Source of the DNA: Burkholderiales bacterium
GTDB taxonomy: Bacteria > Pseudomonadota > Gammaproteobacteria > Burkholderiales > Burkholderiaceae_C
Reading direction: 5' to 3'
NCBI GenBank assembly: GCA_026932235.1
Contig: JAIXKR010000075.1
Span: 1 to 45,943 of the forward strand
Length of the DNA stretch: 45,943 nt
The notes beneath the pieces are model-generated. The model saw nothing but the letters and a program-made list of their open reading frames with translations. It was not told the DNA's origin and made no database searches. Below, one piece after another: positions 24,501 to 34,400 of this stretch. The translations under genes were made by a program, and so were the position numbers. Each line of letters starts with the position of its first letter. The stretch's first letter is position 1.

Positions 24501-27419
24501 ATGGGCGAACTGCTGGTACGCGATCAACGGGGTCAAGCGATACGGGCGCTGCGGCGCGCGCTGGCGCGGCAGCTGGGTGCGGACGCGGCCGCGTTCGGCG
24601 ATCTGGCCGCGGGCGACACGCTCGACGCCGCCTGCGAAGCCGCCGCGCGACGCTGGCAGTCCGGCGTAGGGCTGGTGGCCGATGGCGTCGTCGGACCGCG
24701 CTGCCGGCACCTGCTCGAGCTGTGCGCGTACCCGCCGCCGGCCGTCGAGCTGAGCCTGGCCACGGTGCGCCCCCTCTTCCCGGCCACCAAGCCGGCGAAC
24801 ATCGAGCGCTACCTGCCCTACGTGGTGGCGGCGCTGCAGGCCTTGGGCCTGGTCGACCGGCCGATGATCCTCGCCGCGCTCGGAACCATCCGCGCCGAGA
24901 GCGAGGGCTTCGTGCCGATCTCCGAGATGCCCTCATCGCTGAACACCCGGCCCGGGCAGGCGCCGTTCAGCGCCTACGAAGACCGGCGCAATCTCGGCAA
25001 CACGCAGCCCGGCGACGGCGCGCGCTTCAAGGGCCGCGGCTTCGTGCAGCTCACCGGGCGCGCCAACTACAGCCGCTACGGCGAACGCCTGGGCGTCGAC
25101 CTCTTGCGCGATCCGGACCTCGCCAACGCGCCCGAGATCGCGGCGCTGCTGCTGGCGCAGTTCCTCGCCGACAAGGCCGAACCGATGCGCCGCGCGCTCG
25201 CCGCGGCCGACTACGCCGCGGCGCGGCGCCTCGTCAACGGCGGGCGCCACGGCCTGGAGCGCTTTCGCAGCGTGTTCGAGCTCGCGCTGCTCGCCTGGCC
25301 CGAGGACCGGCCGGCGGCGGCGACGGCACCCTCGACCGGTGCCGCACGCAAGCGGCGTGCTGCGGCTCGGGTCGGCGCCGCGGCAGCGCCTGCGGACACC
25401 GGCACGCGCACGAAAGCCGGCCGGCCGCTGACGGCGCGCAAGGACGCCATCGACCTGCGCGACCGCCCCTACGTGCCACCGGCCACCAGCCTCGAGGAGG
25501 TCTTCCCGAGCGACGAGGACGTGCGCCGCTGGCTGCCGCGCTACACGCGCGCCGGACTCGTTCTCGACCAGGGACAGGAAGGCGCGTGCACCGGCTTCGG
25601 CCTGGCCTGCGTCATCAACTACCTGCGCTGGCGCAAGGCCGGGCGGCCGACGCGGCTGGAGTCGGTGAGCGCGCGCATGCTGTACACCTTCGCGCGCCGC
25701 TACGACGAGTACAGCGGCGAGGACTACGAGGGCTCGAGCTGCCGCGGCGCGCTCAAGGGCTGGTTCCACCGCGGCGTCTGCCTCGAGTCCGACTGGCCGT
25801 ACGGGGACCCCGCGCTGCGTCCACGCTACGGCTACGCCGATCGCGCGACCGAGATCCCGCTGGGCGTGTACTACCGCGTCGACCTGCGCTCGATCACCGA
25901 CCTGCAGGCGGCGATCCAGGACGTCGGCGCCGTTTTCGCCTCGGCCTTCACCCACGAGGGCTGGACGCAGCTGCCCGCGCGCAGGCGGGCGCCGGGCGGA
26001 CACGCGCAACTGCCGCTGATTCCCTTCGACGGCCAGCGCTCGCAGGTCGACGGCCATGCCTTCGCGCTCGTCGGCTTCAACCGCCAGGGCTTCATCGTGC
26101 AGAACAGCTGGGGCAGGAACTGGGGTCAGGGCGGCTTTGCCGTGCTCGGCTATGCCGACTGGCTGGCCAATGGGATGGACGCCTGGGTTGCGGCGCTGGG
26201 CGTTCCCGGCGTCGTCGTCGGCCGCATGCTCGGCGGCGCGGCGCGCGCGCAGGCGCGCGCGGCCGGCGCCGACACGCGCTTGTGGTGGGACGAGGCGCAA
26301 GCCTACCGCCACAGCGTCGTGCTCGGCAACGACGGGCGCGTCGACCGCTATCTCGCCGAGGACGAGGTCAGCCGCACGCTGCTGCACCAGGTCGCCGACC
26401 TGCCCGACCAGTGGTTCCGCAGCCAGGGCGGCGGCGGCCCCAAGCGACTCGTCATCTACGCGCACGGCGGCCTCAACAGCGAGGCCGCGGGGATCGCACG
26501 TGCGCGGGCGATGGGCCGGCACTTCGCTGCCAACGGCTGCTGGCCGCTGTTCCTGGTGTGGAAGACCGGCCTGCTGGAGACCATCGGTCACCAGATCGAG
26601 GACGCCTGGCGCAAGCAAGCGGTCGCGCCGGCGGCCGGCGTCGGCGAATGGCTGAGCGAGCGCACCGATCGGCTGATCGAGCACAGGATCGCGCGCCCGC
26701 TGGCGCGCCCGGTATGGAGCGAGATGAAGGAGAACGCCGCCTTCGGCTTCGACTCCGGCCGCGGCGGCGACCTGCTCATCACCGCGCTGCACAAGCTCGC
26801 GGACACCTGGGGCGACGCGCTCGAGGTGCACCTCGTGGGCCACTCCGCGGGCGCGATCCTCCTCGGACGGCTGCTTTCGGCGCTGGCGGCGCGCGGCAGC
26901 GTCGGGCTGCCGAAGTCGGTGCATCTGTACGCCCCGGCGTGCACGCTGGCCTTTGCCAACCGCCACTACGCGGCGCAGCCCGAGGTCATGAAACGGCTCC
27001 ACCTGGACCTGCTCTCGGATCGCGTCGAGCGCGCCGACGCGGTCGCTGCGGTCTACCGCAAGTCGCTGCTCTACCTCGTCTCCAACGCACTCGAGATCGA
27101 CCTGCGCACACCGCTGCTGGGAATGGCGCGCATCTTCGATCCCGACGACAGCGGCTGGGACGGAACCTCGGCCACCGGCGACACGCTGCGCGCCTGGCGC
27201 GCCGCCGCCGCGAGCGCCGGACTCGGCGTCGGCGCACGCAGCAACGGCCGCGTGCAGATCCTCGACGCCGACAAGGTGCTCACCTGCCGCCAGCCCGAGC
27301 AGCGCATTCGCGCCGCGCACGGCAGCTTCGACAACGACATCGCCGTGTTCACGCGCACGCTGGAGCGCATCACCGGCGGCGCGCTGGCCGCACCGGTGGA
27401 CGATCTTCGCGGATACTGA
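24501..27419 (+). CDS. Multi-domain hydrolase: PG-binding, GH19-like, papain-like and alpha/beta-hydrolase domains
   Basis: A 972-residue protein with four modules. Residues about 5-75 are a peptidoglycan-binding-1-like domain (RDQRGQAIRALRRALARQLG, SGVGLVADGVVGPRC). About 95-265 match GH19/phage-lysin folds: LAALGTIRAESEGFVPISEM with Glu133 as likely acid, and FKGRGFVQLTGRANYSRYG. A basic, Ala-rich linker follows. About 310-565 are a papain-like C1 peptidase: LDQGQEGACTGFGLA with Cys363, GHAFALVGF with His519 and QNSWGRNWGQGGFAV with Asn535. About 645-850 are a serine hydrolase: VIYAHGGLNSEAAG, LFLVWKTGLLETIG and VHLVGHSAGAILLG with Ser782. No signal peptide or membrane helix is seen. The C1 plus HGGL-hydrolase pair is a recurring combination; the N-terminal wall-lytic half is unusual. 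The start has a GAGGGGAAGG ribosome site. It may share a transcript with the TPS genes 79 bp downstream. Confidence 0.88.
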   Translation: MGELLVRDQRGQAIRALRRALARQLGADAAAFGDLAAGDTLDAACEAAARRWQSGVGLVADGVVGPRCRHLLELCAYPPPAVELSLATVRPLFPATKPANIERYLPYVVAALQALGLVDRPMILAALGTIRAESEGFVPISEMPSSLNTRPGQAPFSAYEDRRNLGNTQPGDGARFKGRGFVQLTGRANYSRYGERLGVDLLRDPDLANAPEIAALLLAQFLADKAEPMRRALAAADYAAARRLVNGGRHGLERFRSVFELALLAWPEDRPAAATAPSTGAARKRRAAARVGAAAAPADTGTRTKAGRPLTARKDAIDLRDRPYVPPATSLEEVFPSDEDVRRWLPRYTRAGLVLDQGQEGACTGFGLACVINYLRWRKAGRPTRLESVSARMLYTFARRYDEYSGEDYEGSSCRGALKGWFHRGVCLESDWPYGDPALRPRYGYADRATEIPLGVYYRVDLRSITDLQAAIQDVGAVFASAFTHEGWTQLPARRRAPGGHAQLPLIPFDGQRSQVDGHAFALVGFNRQGFIVQNSWGRNWGQGGFAVLGYADWLANGMDAWVAALGVPGVVVGRMLGGAARAQARAAGADTRLWWDEAQAYRHSVVLGNDGRVDRYLAEDEVSRTLLHQVADLPDQWFRSQGGGGPKRLVIYAHGGLNSEAAGIARARAMGRHFAANGCWPLFLVWKTGLLETIGHQIEDAWRKQAVAPAAGVGEWLSERTDRLIEHRIARPLARPVWSEMKENAAFGFDSGRGGDLLITALHKLADTWGDALEVHLVGHSAGAILLGRLLSALAARGSVGLPKSVHLYAPACTLAFANRHYAAQPEVMKRLHLDLLSDRVERADAVAAVYRKSLLYLVSNALEIDLRTPLLGMARIFDPDDSGWDGTSATGDTLRAWRAAAASAGLGVGARSNGRVQILDADKVLTCRQPEQRIRAAHGSFDNDIAVFTRTLERITGGALAAPVDDLRGY

Positions 27420-27498
27420 GCCGCCCCGGGTGCGGGGTGGACTCGGCCGCTGCACTGTGGCGAGAATGTCCCCCGTCTTCCGGAGAGCCGAGAACCCG

Positions 27499-29169
27499 AT
27501 GCCTTGCGGTGCCTGCGTTGCGCGCGTGCTGATGGTCGCTGCCCTCGCGCTCGCGATCGCAGGCACCGTATCCGCCCCCTCCACCGCCGCGGAAGCCGGA
27601 CCCGAACGCGCGCAGGCGGGCGCGGCAGGGGGCGCGGACGGCGCGGCTTTCACGCTGCCGCCGGCCTCGGCCAGCCTGCCGGCAGCGACGCCGGCCGCGC
27701 CCTTCGTCCTGCGCGCATTTCGCTTCCACGGCGCGAGCGTGATCGACGACGCGGCGCTGCAGCGGCTGGCGGCCCCGTGGCTGGGGAGGCCGCTGCGCGC
27801 GCTGGACCTCGAGGACCTGCGCCAGACGCTGACGCGCGCCTACGTCGAGCGCGGCTACGTCAACTCCGGCGCCGTGCTCGACGACGATGCGCTGCAGGAC
27901 GGCGTGCTCACGCTGCGCCTCGTCGAAGGGCGCATCACCGGCGTGCGACAGACGGGGCTGCAAGGCCTCTCCGAAACCTATCTCGCGTCGCGCCTGGTGC
28001 GCCGCGACGAGGTGCTCGACGTGCCGCGGCTGCAGGAGCGCTTCGAACTGCTGCTCGCCGACCCGCTGTTCGCGCGCATCCAGGCGCGTCTGCTTCCGGG
28101 CGCGGCGCCGGGCCAGGCGCTGCTGGACCTGGAAGTCGAACGCGCACGCCCCTGGCAGCTCGCGCTCTTCGCCAACAACCACCTCGCACCGGCGGTGGGC
28201 GCGGCGCAGGCCGGCGTCGAGGGCGGCGCGCACAACCTGCTCGGCTGGGGCGATGCGCTCGGCGCCATCGTCGGCGCCAGCGAGGGCAGCGTCAACGGCG
28301 ACGCGAGCTGGCAGATCCCGCTGGGCGGAACGCGCACGCTGCTGGCGCTGCGCCTGGCGCGCGGCAACTCGGCGCTGATCGAGGAGCCGGTGGCGGCGCT
28401 GGACATCGACAGCCGCGTCGACACCCGCGAGATCACGCTCTCGCACCCCTTCGTCGATGCGCCGCGCAGGCGCTGGCTGCTGGGCCTCACGCACGCGCGG
28501 CGCAGCAGCCGCACCACGCTGGCCGGCGAGCCCTTCTCCTTCGTCAGCGGCGAGGACAGCGGCACCACGCGCATCGAATCCTGGCGCCTGTTCCAGGAAC
28601 TCACGCTGCGTCGGGCCCGCCACGTCTTCGCCCTGCGCGCGAGCCTCATCCTGGGGCGCAACAACCTCGCGGCCGACTCCGAGCTGCCCGGCGTGGCGCC
28701 GCGCCGCTACCGGCTGTGGCAGTTGCAGGGGCAGGCGGTGCTGGCGCAGGACGAGGGCGGGCGCCGCATCGTGCTGCGCGGCCAGGCACAGCATGCCGCC
28801 GACCGCCTGGTGCCGCTCGAGCAGATGGCGCTGGGCGGGCGCTACACCGTGCGCGGCTACCGCGAGAACCAGTTCGTGCGCGACAACGGCTTCGCCCTCG
28901 GCGCCGAATGGCACTGGCCGCTGTGGCGCGACGAGGCGCGGCGCGCGAGCCTCACGCTGATCCCCTTCGCCGAGGGGGGGCGCGCCTGGAACCGTGACGA
29001 ACCGCGCGCGCGACTGGCTTCGCTCGGCCTGGGCCTGGCCTGGACCTTCGCCGAGCTCGAGGGTGAGCTGAACTTCGCCCGGCGTCTCGAACGCCGGCCC
29101 ATCGACACCCATGGAAACCTGCAGGACCATGGCATCCACCTCATGCTGCGCTGGCGGCCTTCGTTCTGA
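27499..29169 (+). CDS. TpsB outer-membrane transporter (ShlB/FhaC/HecB family)
   Basis: A 556-residue precursor. After a signal peptide (VARVLMVAALALAIAGTVSA) comes a Pro/Ala linker, a POTRA module (LRAFRFHGASVIDDAALQRL, DLRQTLTRAYVERGYVNSGA, LTLRLVEGRITGVRQTG) and a second POTRA (RLQERFELLLADPLFARIQA). A 16-strand-type barrel follows, with the family motif GGRYTVRGYRENQFVRDNG (the VRGY loop that folds into the pore) and terminal RWRPSF ending in Phe. It exports the TpsA protein encoded two genes downstream. ATG 27499 with upstream GGAGAG is preferred; 27466 would add eleven residues. The 3' end overlaps the CHAT gene by 41 nt. Confidence 0.93.
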   Translation: MPCGACVARVLMVAALALAIAGTVSAPSTAAEAGPERAQAGAAGGADGAAFTLPPASASLPAATPAAPFVLRAFRFHGASVIDDAALQRLAAPWLGRPLRALDLEDLRQTLTRAYVERGYVNSGAVLDDDALQDGVLTLRLVEGRITGVRQTGLQGLSETYLASRLVRRDEVLDVPRLQERFELLLADPLFARIQARLLPGAAPGQALLDLEVERARPWQLALFANNHLAPAVGAAQAGVEGGAHNLLGWGDALGAIVGASEGSVNGDASWQIPLGGTRTLLALRLARGNSALIEEPVAALDIDSRVDTREITLSHPFVDAPRRRWLLGLTHARRSSRTTLAGEPFSFVSGEDSGTTRIESWRLFQELTLRRARHVFALRASLILGRNNLAADSELPGVAPRRYRLWQLQGQAVLAQDEGGRRIVLRGQAQHAADRLVPLEQMALGGRYTVRGYRENQFVRDNGFALGAEWHWPLWRDEARRASLTLIPFAEGGRAWNRDEPRARLASLGLGLAWTFAELEGELNFARRLERRPIDTHGNLQDHGIHLMLRWRPSF

Positions 29170-31414
29170 GGCACGCGCGCCCGGCCTGCGGCGGCTCGCC
29201 CTGGCCGCCGCCGCGGTTGCCGCCATGGCCGTCGTCCTTGCGCTGGCGGCCGGCAGCGCGCAGGCCGCCGGCGCGAGCTGTGACGCGGACCAGGGCCCCT
29301 TGCGCCTGCGCGTGCAGGCGATGCAGGCGGCGCACGCGCGCCTCACCGACGGCCTGGAGCGCGCGCGCAGCGCGGGCCGGCTCGGCGCGGCCTGGCTTGC
29401 GCTCGGGCGCGACGACGAGGCCGAACCGCTGCTGCGCGAGGCTGCCGCGGCGCCGCTGCCCGCGCCCGAGCGTGCCGCCGCGGCGATGGACCTCGGCAAC
29501 CTGCTCTACACACGCGGTGCGGGCGCACAGGCGGCGACGCACTGGGCCGCCGCTGCCGCCCTCGTCGCGGACGACGCCGAACTCGGCTTGCGCGCCCGGC
29601 TCAACGCGCTGCGCCTGCAGCCCGAGGCCGAGCGCCTGCTCGCGTTACAGGAGACCTTGCCGCGCGTCGCGGCGCTGCCCGCGCCGCCGGCTCGCGCGCG
29701 CCTGGCGCTGAACCTTGCGGCGCAGGCGCAGGAGTTGGGCGATGCGCGGGCCAGCGACGCCGCAGCGGCGCTGGCCTGGCGCGCGCTCGAGCTCGGGCGC
29801 ACGCAGGCGCTGGCCGCAGGCGACCCGCGCCTGGCCGCCGAGGCGCTCGAGGGTCTTGCCGCACTCTACGAAGCGCAGCAGCGCCCGGAGCAGGCGCTGG
29901 CGCTGGTCGAGCAAGGCATCGCGCAGGCGCGGCGCGTCGACGCGCGCGAGCGCCTGATGACGCTCGAAGGCCGCGCCGGGCGTCTGAGCGCGGCCAGCGG
30001 TGACGCCGCGCGCGCGCTGGCGGCGTACCGGCGCGCGGTCGAGCACGCGCAGGCGGTGCGCAGCGACATCCCGGTGCGCTATCGCGACGGGCGCTCGTCC
30101 TTCCGCGAGACGCTGGCGCCGCTCTACCTCGGCCTCACCGACCAGTTGCTGCGCCGCGCCGACGCGATGCCGGCGACCGAACAGCAGCCGCTGCTGCGGC
30201 AGGCGCGCGACACGGTCGAGCTGATCAAGCAGACCGAGCTCGCCGACTACCTGCGCGACCGCTGCAGCGTCGAGGCCGCGGCGCGCCGCGTCGCGGCGCC
30301 GCCGCCGGCCGGCACCGCGATCTACTACCCGATCCTGCTGCCCGACCGCCTCGAACTGCTGCTCGAGACGCAAGCCGGGCTCGAGCGCCGCCGCGTGCCC
30401 ATCGGCGACGAGCGCCTGCGAGACGAGGTGCTGGCCTTCGTCGCCGCGCTGCGCGACGGCGAGCCGCTCATGGCGCGCGCGCAGGCGCTCTACCGCGTCC
30501 TCGTCGCGCCGCTGGAGCCGCTGCTGTCCCAGGCGCGCATCGACACCCTGGTCGTCGTCCCCGACGGCGTGCTGCGCCTGCTGCCGCTGGCCGCGCTGCA
30601 CGACGGACGCGGCTGGCTGCTGCAGCGCCTGGCGGTGGCCACGGTGCCGGCGCTCAGCCTGACGGCGCCGCCGCGCAGCGAGCGCCGCCCGCTGCGCGCG
30701 CTGCTCGCCGGCCTCAGCGACCCGGGGCCGGTGGTCGACAAGCTGCCACCGGACGTCGTCGACGCCGTGCTCGAACCGCAGGACCCGACGCGCCGACCGG
30801 GCGCCGCCGCCGCGCGCAGCGCGCCGCTGGACGCGCGCGAGCGCAGCGCGCTGCGCGAAGCGCTGGCGCTGCCCGGCGTGAAGGCGGAGATCGAGTCGCT
30901 GTCGGCCATGCTGCCGGGCAAGGTGCTGCTGGACGAGGCCTTCACGCTGGACGCGCTGCAGCAGCAGTTGCGCGGCGAGGCCTATCCGGTGGTGCACATC
31001 GCCTCGCACGGGCTGTTCGGGCACGACATCGATTCGACCTTCATCATGACCTACGACGAGCTGCTCACGCTCGACGGCCTGCAGGCGCTGCTGCGCAGCA
31101 GCCGGCCGCACGGCCAGGGGATCGAACTGCTCACGCTCTCGGCCTGCCAGACTGCCGAGGGCGACGACCGCGCGCCGCTGGGCATGAGCGGCAGCGCGCT
31201 CAAGGCGCGCGCGCGCAGCGCGCTGGGCACGCTGTGGCCGGTGGCCGACGAGTCCGCGCGCCTGGTGATGGACGGCTTCTACCAGCGTCTGGCGCGCGGC
31301 GAGCTGGCGCGCGTGCAGGCCTTGCGCCAGGCGCAGCTCGCGCTGCTGCAGCAGCGCGAGCGCAGCCACCCCTTCCACTGGGCACCATTCGTCCTGATCG
31401 GAGACTGGCAATGA
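29129..31414 (+). CDS. TPR and CHAT-domain (caspase-like) protein
   Basis: A 761-residue protein. A hydrophobic segment near the N-terminus (LALAAAAVAAMAVVLALAAG, then SAQAAG) is a signal peptide or anchor, so the rest should be periplasmic or exported. Residues about 60-330 are Ala/Leu-rich helical repeats of TPR type (GRLGAAWLALGRDDEAEPLL, LYEAQQRPEQALALVEQGIA). The C-terminal half is a CHAT domain with IYYPILLPDRLELLLE, DTLVVVPDGVLRLLPLAALH and the catalytic pair: His627 in VVHIASHGLFG and Cys673 in LTLSACQTAEG, both intact. GTLWPVADESARLVM and HPFHWAPFVLIGDW close the domain. It overlaps tpsB by 41 nt and tpsA by 4 nt (ATGA). A start at 29111 is also possible. It is probably a peptidase acting on the secreted partner or on envelope targets. 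Confidence 0.9.
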   Translation: MASTSCCAGGLRSEARAPGLRRLALAAAAVAAMAVVLALAAGSAQAAGASCDADQGPLRLRVQAMQAAHARLTDGLERARSAGRLGAAWLALGRDDEAEPLLREAAAAPLPAPERAAAAMDLGNLLYTRGAGAQAATHWAAAAALVADDAELGLRARLNALRLQPEAERLLALQETLPRVAALPAPPARARLALNLAAQAQELGDARASDAAAALAWRALELGRTQALAAGDPRLAAEALEGLAALYEAQQRPEQALALVEQGIAQARRVDARERLMTLEGRAGRLSAASGDAARALAAYRRAVEHAQAVRSDIPVRYRDGRSSFRETLAPLYLGLTDQLLRRADAMPATEQQPLLRQARDTVELIKQTELADYLRDRCSVEAAARRVAAPPPAGTAIYYPILLPDRLELLLETQAGLERRRVPIGDERLRDEVLAFVAALRDGEPLMARAQALYRVLVAPLEPLLSQARIDTLVVVPDGVLRLLPLAALHDGRGWLLQRLAVATVPALSLTAPPRSERRPLRALLAGLSDPGPVVDKLPPDVVDAVLEPQDPTRRPGAAAARSAPLDARERSALREALALPGVKAEIESLSAMLPGKVLLDEAFTLDALQQQLRGEAYPVVHIASHGLFGHDIDSTFIMTYDELLTLDGLQALLRSSRPHGQGIELLTLSACQTAEGDDRAPLGMSGSALKARARSALGTLWPVADESARLVMDGFYQRLARGELARVQALRQAQLALLQQRERSHPFHWAPFVLIGDWQ

Positions 31415-34400
31415 GGACTCCGCCTGTGCGGCCGACGCGAATCGCGCGCACCGCCCTGGCCGCGCTCACGGGCCCGGCCCTGCTGATCCTGTTGCTGGCG
31501 GCACCCGGGCCGACGCGGGCCGCGGCGACGACCGACGGCAGCGCCGGCGCGGTGCAGACGCTCTCGGGCCGCTTCACGGTGCCGCAGTCGCTGGGCACCG
31601 TGCGCGGCGCCAACCTGCTGCACAGCTTCGCGCGCTTCGGCATCGCCAGGGGCGAGGCCGCGACCTTCACGACGCAGGACGCGGGGCTGCGCCACGTCAT
31701 CGCGCGCGTCACCGGCGGGCAGGCCAGCGTGCTCGAAGGCCCGCTGCAGCTGCAGGCCGCGGGCGGCGCCAGCCCCGACTTCTGGCTCCTCAACCCGAGC
31801 GGCGTGCTCGTCGGCGCGGGCGCGAGCTTCGACGTTCCGGCCGGGCTGCACCTGGGGGCGGCGAGCACGATCCGCTTCGCCGACGGCAGCCGCCTCGACG
31901 CCGACGCGAGCAGCGCCAGCAGCCTGAGCGTGGCCGCGCCCGAGGCCTTCGGCTTCCTCGCCGCGCCGGCGGCGGGGCTGCTCTCGGTGCGCGACGCCGC
32001 GCTGCAGCCAGGCCTGGGCGCGGCGCTCACGCTGGCCGGCGGCACGATGCAGGTCGAGCGCGCGCAGATCGCCACGCTCGCCGCGCCGCTGCACCTGCAC
32101 ACCACCGGGGCGCTCGTCCTCGGGGCGGGCGCCGAACTGTCCGCCAGCGGCGTCGGCCCCGGCGCGCTGTTGCACCTCGAAGCGGGACAGATGGCGGCCG
32201 CCCAGGGGGCGATGGCGTCGGCCTGGAACTACGGCAGCGCCACCGGCTCGGGGCTGCAGGTCGACGTCGCCGCGGCCCTGGTGCTGGCCGAGGGGGCCAA
32301 CCTGGCGAGCTACGCGGTGGCCGACGGCATGGCCGGGCCGCTGCAGGTGAACGCAGGTTCGTTGATGCTGTCGGGCCGCGGCGCGGCGGGGCCGACCTCG
32401 CTTCTCTCGATGGGACAGGCCGGACCGCCGGGAGCCGTGACGCTGCGCGTCGCCGAGACGATCGAGATGTTCGACGGCGCGAGCATCGGCTCGTCCAACC
32501 GCAGCGGCGCCGTGCCGGGCGTGGTCTCCGTGCAGGCGCGGCGCATCGCGCTCGACGGCCAGGGCGTGGCGACGACGATCAACAGCCTTTCCACCGGTGA
32601 CGGCCCGGCCGCCGCCGTCGAGGTGCGGGCCGGCGAACAGCTCGCGCTGCGCGATGGCGGACAGGTCTTCGGCGCCACGCTCGGCGGCGTCGACGCCGGC
32701 AGCGTCCACATCGCCAGCCCGCGCATCGAGATGCAGGGCGGCAGCGGCGACGTCACCGGCATCTACGCCAATGCGCTCGGCGCCGGACGCGGCGGCGCGA
32801 TCACGGTCGACGCCGATGCGCTCTCGCTGCGGGACGGCGCGCGCATCTCGACTTCGACCAACCACGCACTCGGCTCGGCCGGGAGCATCGCCGTCAACGC
32901 AAGGCAGCTGCGCATCGAGGGCCGCGGCCAGTCCACCAGCATCGACTCCTACGCCTACGGAACCGGCGGCGACGCCGGCCGCATCGAGCTGCAGGTGCAG
33001 GACGAACTCGCACTGCAGAGCGGCGCCACGGTCGCCGCCGGCACCTTCGGCAGCGGCAACCCCGGCCTCGTGAAGGTGCGCGCAGGCACGCTGCTCATCG
33101 ACGGCCGCGGCGGCGGCCAGGGCATCACCGCCATCGCCGGGGATGCCCTCTTCAGCGGCGCAGGCGCCGAAGTCGACGTGCAGGCCGCGCGCATCGACAT
33201 CCTGGAAGGCGGCGCCATCGCCACCTCGACGGCATCGGCGCGCGACGGCCAGCCGCTGCGCGTCGCCGCCGACACGCTGCGCATCGACGGCGGTGCGAAC
33301 CCAGGCACCGCCACCGGCATCTTCGCCGACACCCAGGGCAGCGGCAACGCCGGCAGCCTGCGGATCGAGGTCGGCGAGCTGCAGGTGCTGAACGAAGGCA
33401 TGGTGTCGACGAGCACGATTGCCGCGGGCCAGGGCGGCAGCCTCGAGGTGCGCGCCGCGCGCGTGCTGCTCTCGGGCGCGGGCGGCCTGGTCTCGGTGGC
33501 GGCCGACCAGGGCGACGCCGGGCGCATCAGCATCCAGTCCAGCGGGAGCGTCGAGCTGCGCCAGGGCGGCTACATCGTCGCCAACAGCGGCGGCGCCGGC
33601 GCCTCGGGCGACATCGAGATCCGCACCGCCCGCTTCACGGCCGAGGGCAGCGACCCCGCCGGCGGCCAGCGCAGCCGCATCGCCGGCCGCGCGCTGCCCG
33701 ATTCCTCCGGCCGCGCCGGGCGCATCACGCTCGTCGCCGACGGCGAGATCGTGCTCGGCACCGACGCGCTCCTGAGCATCGCCAACGACGCGCACACGCC
33801 CGCGGCCGCACAGGGCGACTCGCGCATCCGCGTGCAGGGTGGGCGCATCGTGCTCGATGGCGCGGAGATCACCGCCGCGGCCGGCGCCGCCGCCGATGCC
33901 GGCGCGATCGAGCTGGCGAGCACGGGCGCCATCGGCCTCTCCGGCGCCGGCCTGCACACCTCGGCGGCCAGCGGCCGCGGCGGCCCGATCACGATCGACG
34001 CCGGCGGCGCGCTGGTGCTGCGCAACAGCCTGGTGACGACCTCGGTGCTCGCGCGCGACGGCGGCGACGGCGGCGACATCCGCATCACGACGCCGGCGCT
34101 GGCGCTGGCCTCGGGCTTCGTGCAGGCCAACACCGCGGCCGCACGCGCCAGCGGCGGCACGGTGACGATCGACGCCGCGCGGCTCGTGCCCGACGGCAAC
34201 CACGTCTTCGTCGGCGGCCAGCGCATCGCCGACTTCCGCCCCGACGCGCCGGGCCACAACGTCATCCAGGCTGCCGCGCCGGACGGTGTCGCGGGGCGCC
34301 TGGACGTGACACAGCCCGAGCTCAACCTCTCGGGCAGTCTGGCCGCGCTGATCGCGCAGCCGGTCGACTTCGGGCTCCTGCGGCCCGACATCTGCGACGC

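Noticed and set aside
28200-28700. Possible frameshift in tpsB
   Set aside because: The reading frame is continuous from POTRA to the terminal Phe, with all family motifs in one frame.
32700-34200. Direct DNA repeats within tpsA
   Set aside because: The Gly/Ala/Asp-rich beta-helix gives similar codon patterns, but I see no exact repeat units long enough to call.
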